Source: Bacteroidia bacterium (GTDB lineage: Bacteria > Bacteroidota > Bacteroidia > Flavobacteriales_E > Vicingaceae). From it: a DNA stretch of 37,900 bases. The position numbers and the translations under genes are program-made. The notes under the pieces are model-generated. The model was not told the DNA's origin. It searched no databases and was given only the letters and a program-made list of their open reading frames with translations. Position 1 is the first letter of the stretch. Each line of letters opens with the position of its first letter. The stretch lies in the NCBI GenBank assembly GCA_030426475.1, contig JAUHYR010000019.1, forward strand, positions 1-37,900. The letters are read 5' to 3'. This document shows, one piece after another, positions 33,691-37,900 of the stretch.

Positions 33691-36003
33691 CTAAAATTCA
33701 AAGCTGACTCTTAAGCTAAAGTTTATCCCTTGCTCGTGAGCAAAATATCTTAAACGATTCATATAGTTTTTATAGCTTGTATTTAAGAGGTTTGTTATTC
33801 CTCCTGCGACTTTAAGTTTGTTTTTTCCAACTGAAATAGACGTGCCGTAATACAAACTAACTAGCGTATAATCTTTAGGAGAAGTAGTTAGTTCATTTCT
33901 TGAAAGATTACTTTTTTGAGTAACATGTACCACATTAAGTTGGAAATAACTTCCTCTCATCTTTTTGGAGTCGTTAAAAGAATACTCTAATGTATTATCA
34001 AATCTAGCAGGAGGTATAAGCGGCACAAAATCTTTAACAGTTTCGTTATATGCACTCACAAAACTTGCTTTTGTGGTAAGGCTTAATGATGGGGTAAGAT
34101 AATATCTTACAAACCCATTTATTCCACTGAGGTTTACATTACCACTTAAAAAATAGGATGTAAATAAAACGCTACTATCTTGAAAAGTTAATTTGGAAGT
34201 GTTGTCAATGTATACATAGTTTTTAATATAACTGTAAAAGCTATTCAGGTTAATGGTAATTTTTTCTTTTTGAAACTGTAACGAAAGGGATGAATTATAT
34301 GCAATCTCTTGTTTTAAATTAGGGTTTCCTATTTCAAACGAAATAGCACCAAAGTGCTCTCCATTACTAAATAATTCATAAGCAGATGGCGATCTCCATG
34401 CAGTTCCAAGATTGGTGATAACAGAAAAGCTATTTCCTATTTTTTGAGCCCAACCTAGAGTAGCAGCAACATTAGAAAATTGTCGGGTAAATTCTTCTGT
34501 TGTCGAATCAGATGTTTGTGCTTGAGCTTCTAAGTTTTTTATATCATATCTCACACCTGCTTCAATAAGCGTTTTATTTATTTTGTACTGATGAATAGTA
34601 AATATTCCTCCATTATTAGAATAGTAGTTAGGAATTAAGTATTCGTATTTACCCTTGTTTTCTTGATAAATACCATTCAACCCAAAAGCTGAGTTAAATT
34701 TTTTACTCCAGTCAATGGTATAGGAAATATCAAATTGGTGTGTAGATAAATTTAATTCTAATTCAGGTAATGTCTCATTTTCATGAAAATGTTCATCTTC
34801 ATTATGTTCACCATGAAACTCTTTTCTATTATTATTTTGATATGCGTAAAGAAAACTCAATTCTGATTTGTTGCCCAGTTTAAACTTAGCAGATGTTTTT
34901 ATAGCATCATGTTTAACCTTTTGCATAGGAGCATCAAAATGGTAATCAAAGTCAAATTTTTCTAAGGGTCTTCCTAACTCAAGCGCTTCGTTAAATTCAT
35001 TAATATTATCAAAATGAGCAAAAGAAAGAATCCCACTTTCTAAATTAAAAGAAGAGTAAAAAGCTTCTAGTTCAACTTTTTTTCTTTTAAAAACTGTTGT
35101 AAAAGTGTAGTTGTAATTAATACTTCCGGTATTATCTAAATAATAATCAGGTGTTCGCTGATTCCCACTTTTGTTATAACTTCCTGTGGCTCTCCAGCTC
35201 AGTCCTTTTGTCTTTTTGAATTGACCTTCAAGCATTCCGTTAGTTGTAACCCTATTACCATTGCTCTGAAAGCCAGAAAAAATAGTTCCATTGATTTCGG
35301 CTGAGTCGGGTAGTTCTTTTTGTTCTATTAAAATTACTCCACCTAACGCATCAGAACCATATCTAACACTGTTAGCTCCTTGAACAATTTGGATTTTTTC
35401 AATAGAAAAAGGATCTATTTCTGGAGTATGTTCTAACCCCCACTGTTGCCCTTCTTGTCTTATTCCGTTATTAAGAATTAAAACTCTATTACCATAAAGA
35501 CCATTTACTACCGGTTTATTAAAATTAGAACCTGAACTTATATTACTAACACCGGGCACATTTTCCATAGCTTTACCAATATCTGATATAGGTAGCTTAT
35601 TAATATCTTTCTTATCAATAGATAAAATAGTTTGAGGTGATAATTCTTTTGGTTTCTCCTCTATCACTTCCATTAAACCTAGCTCATGGGCATGATGCTC
35701 CGGATAAAAATTCAAAATAGTGTTTCCTTTTACCTCTACTTTTTGAATAACAGGCTCACAGCCAATATGAGTAATGATTACTTTGTATTTTCCATCACAT
35801 ATATTCTTAATGTGGTAGTTGCCTTCTACATCTGAGGCGGCTCCTTTCTTTAATTCTTCTATATAGATGGTAGCATAAGCAAGAGGCTCGTTATTATGTT
35901 CATCCAGTATTTTTCCGCTTAAAGAGGAGTTACAATTGTTTTGTTTCTGTGCTATAATTAGAAAACTAACTAGCATCAAAAACAACGTTAAAAAACGTTT
36001 CAT
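33691..36003 (-). CDS. TonB-dependent outer-membrane receptor with His clusters
   Basis: A 770-residue receptor. After a signal peptide (about 1-18) a carboxypeptidase-regulatory-like domain (about 25-105, LSGKILDEHNNEPLAYATIY) precedes the plug (about 120-225; NVPGVSNISSG, IQIVQGANSVRYGSDALGGV) and a 22-strand-type barrel ending INFSLRVSFEF. Two His-rich spots are seen: EHHAHE just before the plug (about 100-106) and HGEHNEDEHFHE (about 396-408), in a loop of the barrel. Such loops occur in zinc-uptake receptors like neisserial ZnuD. With the His-rich secreted protein upstream, a metal substrate (zinc, copper or nickel) is likelier than a sugar; no SusD partner is present. Substrate is inferred. 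Confidence 0.88.
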   Translation of the reverse strand: MKRFLTLFLMLVSFLIIAQKQNNCNSSLSGKILDEHNNEPLAYATIYIEELKKGAASDVEGNYHIKNICDGKYKVIITHIGCEPVIQKVEVKGNTILNFYPEHHAHELGLMEVIEEKPKELSPQTILSIDKKDINKLPISDIGKAMENVPGVSNISSGSNFNKPVVNGLYGNRVLILNNGIRQEGQQWGLEHTPEIDPFSIEKIQIVQGANSVRYGSDALGGVILIEQKELPDSAEINGTIFSGFQSNGNRVTTNGMLEGQFKKTKGLSWRATGSYNKSGNQRTPDYYLDNTGSINYNYTFTTVFKRKKVELEAFYSSFNLESGILSFAHFDNINEFNEALELGRPLEKFDFDYHFDAPMQKVKHDAIKTSAKFKLGNKSELSFLYAYQNNNRKEFHGEHNEDEHFHENETLPELELNLSTHQFDISYTIDWSKKFNSAFGLNGIYQENKGKYEYLIPNYYSNNGGIFTIHQYKINKTLIEAGVRYDIKNLEAQAQTSDSTTEEFTRQFSNVAATLGWAQKIGNSFSVITNLGTAWRSPSAYELFSNGEHFGAISFEIGNPNLKQEIAYNSSLSLQFQKEKITINLNSFYSYIKNYVYIDNTSKLTFQDSSVLFTSYFLSGNVNLSGINGFVRYYLTPSLSLTTKASFVSAYNETVKDFVPLIPPARFDNTLEYSFNDSKKMRGSYFQLNVVHVTQKSNLSRNELTTSPKDYTLVSLYYGTSISVGKNKLKVAGGITNLLNTSYKNYMNRLRYFAHEQGINFSLRVSFEF

Positions 36004-36038
36004 GATAATTTTGATTTTAGTTTATGACTTAAAATTTT

Positions 36039-36055
36039 AACTCAAGAATTGAGTT
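36039..36055. repeat. Hairpin between the His-rich protein and the receptor genes
   Basis: AACTCAA and TTGAGTT are inverted repeats with a 3-nt loop. It lies 9 nt past the stop of the small gene and 35 nt before the receptor start. An overlapping 12-bp palindrome (TTAAAATTTTAA, 36029-36040) follows on the minus strand. It may adjust the ratio of the two products by partial termination or mRNA processing, or be an operator. Confidence 0.35.
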
Positions 36056-36064
36056 TGCTTAAGG

Positions 36065-36382
36065 TTAAACTAAAGGTGGTGCTCGTAAACTTTTGAGGGA
36101 AATTGTATTTTGGTGAGGAGAAGAAATTACTTTTTTTGATGGTAATACAGTAGTAATTTCTTGGGAGATATTTTGATTAGAAAAATCTATTGAAAATGTT
36201 TCAAAATGAAAATCACAAATAGTACAATCTTCATCTTCAGCATTTTGATAGTTACTTTCATAATCACTATGAATTTCAGTATGCTCGTGATGATGGAAAG
36301 ACTTAATGGGAAGAATAACAAAGGAAAATACTGCCAGCAAAAGACTGGATAACAGAACTCTATATGTATTAGTTGTTCTCAA
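36065..36382 (-). CDS. Small secreted His-rich protein with CxxC
   Basis: A 105-residue protein. The N-terminal signal sequence (VLLSSLLLAVFSFVILP) is followed at about residues 30-39 by HHHEHTEIH and at about 53-60 by CTICDFHF. Clustered His plus CxxC right after an export signal points to metal binding in the periplasm or on the membrane. I know of similar small proteins next to TonB receptors in Bacteroidota but cannot name a family. The start appears to be TTG at 36382; no in-frame ATG gives a signal peptide. The gene is 61 bp upstream of the receptor gene on the same strand, and 12 bp after the SDR gene. A -7 element overlaps the SDR stop codon. Confidence 0.7.
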   Translation of the reverse strand: MRTTNTYRVLLSSLLLAVFSFVILPIKSFHHHEHTEIHSDYESNYQNAEDEDCTICDFHFETFSIDFSNQNISQEITTVLPSKKVISSPHQNTISLKSLRAPPLV

Positions 36383-36389
36383 ACCTCCA

Positions 36390-36397
36390 CAAAATTA
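36390..36397 (-). promoter_or_regulatory. Possible -7 element TAATTTTG for the His-rich protein and receptor genes
   Basis: It is an exact TAnnTTTG match on the minus strand, ending 7 nt before the TTG at 36382. Its first three bases are the TAA stop of the SDR gene. No -33 element is clear; read-through from the SDR gene is the alternative. Confidence 0.35.
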
Positions 36398-37402
36398 ATG
36401 ATTATTTCTGATTATGTAGTAAGAGGCTGTTTCAGCAATACTTTCCCTTACAGGAATGAAATTATAATCCAATATGGATTTAATTTTTTCATTTGAGTAA
36501 ACATCTTTTGCGTGTGCAATTTTAGATGTTTCTTTAGTTATTACAGGTTCTTGTCCCGTAATTATAGTCTTTATTTTTTCTATAATCCAAGCAATTTTTG
36601 TTGCGGTTTTACCCGCCAATTTAGTTGGAGGTTTTACATTAAGTTCTTTTGCAATGATTTCAAAGTAATCTTTAAATGAAATGTTTTCTGAAACAAGACA
36701 AAATTTTTCATTAGCAATATCTTTTTTCATTAAGCTAAGCATAATATCACAAACATCTCTAACATCTATTATTCCTGTACTTCCATTTGTATAATATTTT
36801 AAACCTTTTTCTACCCTTTTGAAAATTGCCAAGCTGCCTTTATCAAAATTTCCCGGGCCTATAATCATGCTAGGTGCAATTAAGATACTGTCTAAACCCT
36901 CCTGTGTTCCTCTCCATACTTCTTGTTCGGCATAATATTTACTAATAGAATAGTTGCTGGGTTTCTTTTTTTCTTTCCAGTTACTTTTCTCATCTATAAC
37001 ACCATTTATATTAGGCGTTCCAAGTGTAGTTACTGAACTGGCGTAACAAAGTTTATTCACTTTGTTTTCAATGCATGCATTCACAATATTAGCAGTTCCT
37101 TCAATGTTTACTTTAAATAGTTTTTTTCTGTGTTTGGGGTTAAAAGAAACTATTGCAGCACAGTGAAAGACATTTTCGCATCCTTGTATTTGTTCATAGA
37201 TTAAATCAGCTTCTAAAATATCACCCTCTACCCATTCAATTTTTTCAAAAAGTTCAGGTTTTTGATAGTAGTTAAAAATTTGCTGAACTTCTTTAAGAGA
37301 AGATTTTGAACGGTATAAAGCCCGAACATTTTGTCCTTCATTTACTAGTTTAAAAAGTAAATGACTCCCCAATAAGCCTGTTCCTCCGGTAACAAAATTC
37401 AC
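36395..37402 (-). CDS. NAD-dependent epimerase/dehydratase (extended SDR)
   Basis: A 335-residue extended short-chain dehydrogenase. The nucleotide-binding motif VTGGTGLLGSHL is at 4-15, and WVEGDILEADLI and VFHCAAIVSF follow. The active site is the usual Ser (ASSVTTLG) and YSISK (Tyr and Lys near 151-155). The C-terminal half varies by substrate: sugars, dihydroflavonol-like compounds or sterol-like rings. The sequence looks closest to the dihydroflavonol-4-reductase-like bacterial group, whose substrates are mostly unknown. The start is GTG at 37402, with the fold beginning three codons later. It is divergent from tyrS, with a 77-bp gap. Confidence 0.85.
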   Translation of the reverse strand: MNFVTGGTGLLGSHLLFKLVNEGQNVRALYRSKSSLKEVQQIFNYYQKPELFEKIEWVEGDILEADLIYEQIQGCENVFHCAAIVSFNPKHRKKLFKVNIEGTANIVNACIENKVNKLCYASSVTTLGTPNINGVIDEKSNWKEKKKPSNYSISKYYAEQEVWRGTQEGLDSILIAPSMIIGPGNFDKGSLAIFKRVEKGLKYYTNGSTGIIDVRDVCDIMLSLMKKDIANEKFCLVSENISFKDYFEIIAKELNVKPPTKLAGKTATKIAWIIEKIKTIITGQEPVITKETSKIAHAKDVYSNEKIKSILDYNFIPVRESIAETASYYIIRNNH

Positions 37403-37454
37403 GATGTAAAAGTAGTGTTTTAAACGATTTAAAATATATTATCAAATGGCTTCT

Positions 37455-37462
37455 TATCTTTA
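37455..37462 (+). promoter_or_regulatory. Possible -7 element TATCTTTA for tyrS
   Basis: It differs from TAnnTTTG in the last base and ends 17 nt before the ATG at 37480. TTTA lies about 19-20 nt upstream as a possible -33 element. It is a weak call. Confidence 0.3.
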
Positions 37463-37479
37463 CCCAAAATTGACAAGCA

Positions 37480-37900
37480 ATGAAGAATTTTATTGAAGAA
37501 TTGAAGTGGCGAAATATGTTACATGATTCTATGCCCGGTACGGAGGAATATCTTTCTAAAGGCATGGCAAAAGGATACATTGGTTTTGATCCGACCGCAG
37601 ATTCCTTGGGAGTGGGAAATATGGTGCAGGTAATGACACTAGTTCATTTTCAGCAGTGCGGTCATAAGCCTATTGCGCTTGTTGGTGGTGCAACCGGAAT
37701 GGTAGGAGACCCTTCCGGAAAAAGTGCTGAAAGAAACTTACTTTCAGAAGAAGAATTACAGCATAACCTAGATTGTCAAAAGGCTCAACTTGAAAAATTC
37801 TTAGATTTTAATTGCGGTGAAAACTCTGCTCAAATTGTAAACAATTACGATTGGTTTAAAGATTTTAAATTTTTAGATTTTATTAGAGATGTGGGAAAGC
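37480..37900 (+). CDS. tyrS: Tyrosyl-tRNA synthetase (5' part)
   Basis: The first 140 codons of a gene that runs off the right edge. The product begins [20 protein letters not shown] and contains [40 protein letters not shown] and KSAERNLL, which are clearly those of bacterial TyrRS, a class I enzyme that charges tRNA-Tyr. The class I HIGH signature appears here as GVGN (residues 44-47), with both His replaced. The rest of the motif's surroundings are intact, and the frame is open. The KMSKS loop and the anticodon-binding domain lie outside the window. Confidence 0.95.
   Translation, partial: MKNFIEELKWRNMLHDSMPGTEEYLSKGMAKGYIGFDPTADSLGVGNMVQVMTLVHFQQCGHKPIALVGGATGMVGDPSGKSAERNLLSEEELQHNLDCQKAQLEKFLDFNCGENSAQIVNNYDWFKDFKFLDFIRDVGK

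Noticed and set aside
1-37900. CRISPR array, tRNA, rRNA, insertion sequence, integrase or phage genes
   Set aside because: No regularly spaced repeats, cloverleaf, rRNA signature, transposase or integrase frame was found on reading both strands.

Overview
The window is about 37.9 kb of AT-rich DNA (roughly one third G+C by eye) from a member of the Bacteroidota, most likely the order Flavobacteriales. The evidence is the start of gldM at the left edge, four type IX secretion (T9SS) cargo-type or cargo-associated proteins with type A or type B C-terminal sorting domains, an HU-CCDC81/SPOR protein, a SusC-like TonB receptor with a carboxypeptidase-regulatory domain, a DUF4296 lipoprotein, and upstream regions carrying the Bacteroidota -7 element TAnnTTTG. 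About 35 genes fill the window with almost no gaps. At least ten have no plausible ATG and appear to start with GTG or TTG. I see no rRNA, tRNA, CRISPR array, insertion sequence or prophage. This looks like ordinary chromosome rather than an island.

Layout. 1-1140: 5' end of gldM (minus), then a divergent ECF sigma factor and a small basic membrane protein. 1144-4274 (minus): HU-CCDC81/SPOR protein, DEAD-box helicase with a DbpA-type RNA-binding tail, and the 23S rRNA pseudouridine synthase RluF. 4311-6097 (minus): a lytic transglycosylase lipoprotein coupled to an omega-amidase (YafV family). 6198-10824 (plus): a classic fatty-acid/phospholipid operon (DUF177, rpmF, plsX, fabH, accB, accC) with a good promoter and a strong terminator. 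10907-12755: a Lys9-like saccharopine dehydrogenase and a hotdog acyl-CoA thioesterase, convergent with a heptosyltransferase-like GT9. 13783-16049: TatD nuclease and a GH3-family adenylating enzyme, convergent with a 1301-residue T9SS type B protein (16041-19946). 20121-23454: a long PurF-type amidophosphoribosyltransferase, a SPOR-like secreted protein and a secreted protein with an apparent AHSA1/SRPBCC domain. 23451-25541 (minus): an M43 metalloprotease with PKD and T9SS type A domains. 25722-32167: TolC-type outer-membrane protein, HlyD/MacA-type adaptor, TsaB, DUF4296 lipoprotein, a TPR sensor histidine kinase and its LuxR-type response regulator. 32267-33655: a T9SS type A secreted protein whose promoter region carries two related dyads. 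33691-37402 (minus): a TonB-dependent receptor with His clusters, a small His-rich secreted protein, and an SDR/epimerase. 37480-end: 5' part of tyrS.

Themes. Much of the window serves the cell envelope: T9SS machinery and its cargo, peptidoglycan (lytic transglycosylase, SPOR proteins), fatty acids, LPS-type sugar transfer, and efflux. The most testable new ideas are (i) a pair of dyads between the response regulator and the T9SS cargo gene, which look like that regulator's operator; (ii) a His-rich receptor plus His/CxxC small protein that looks like a metal-uptake pair; and (iii) -7 promoter elements lying only 4-7 nt from several start codons, many of them GTG or TTG, which implies leaderless transcripts. 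All functional calls are from reading sequence and remembered family features; no searches were run.
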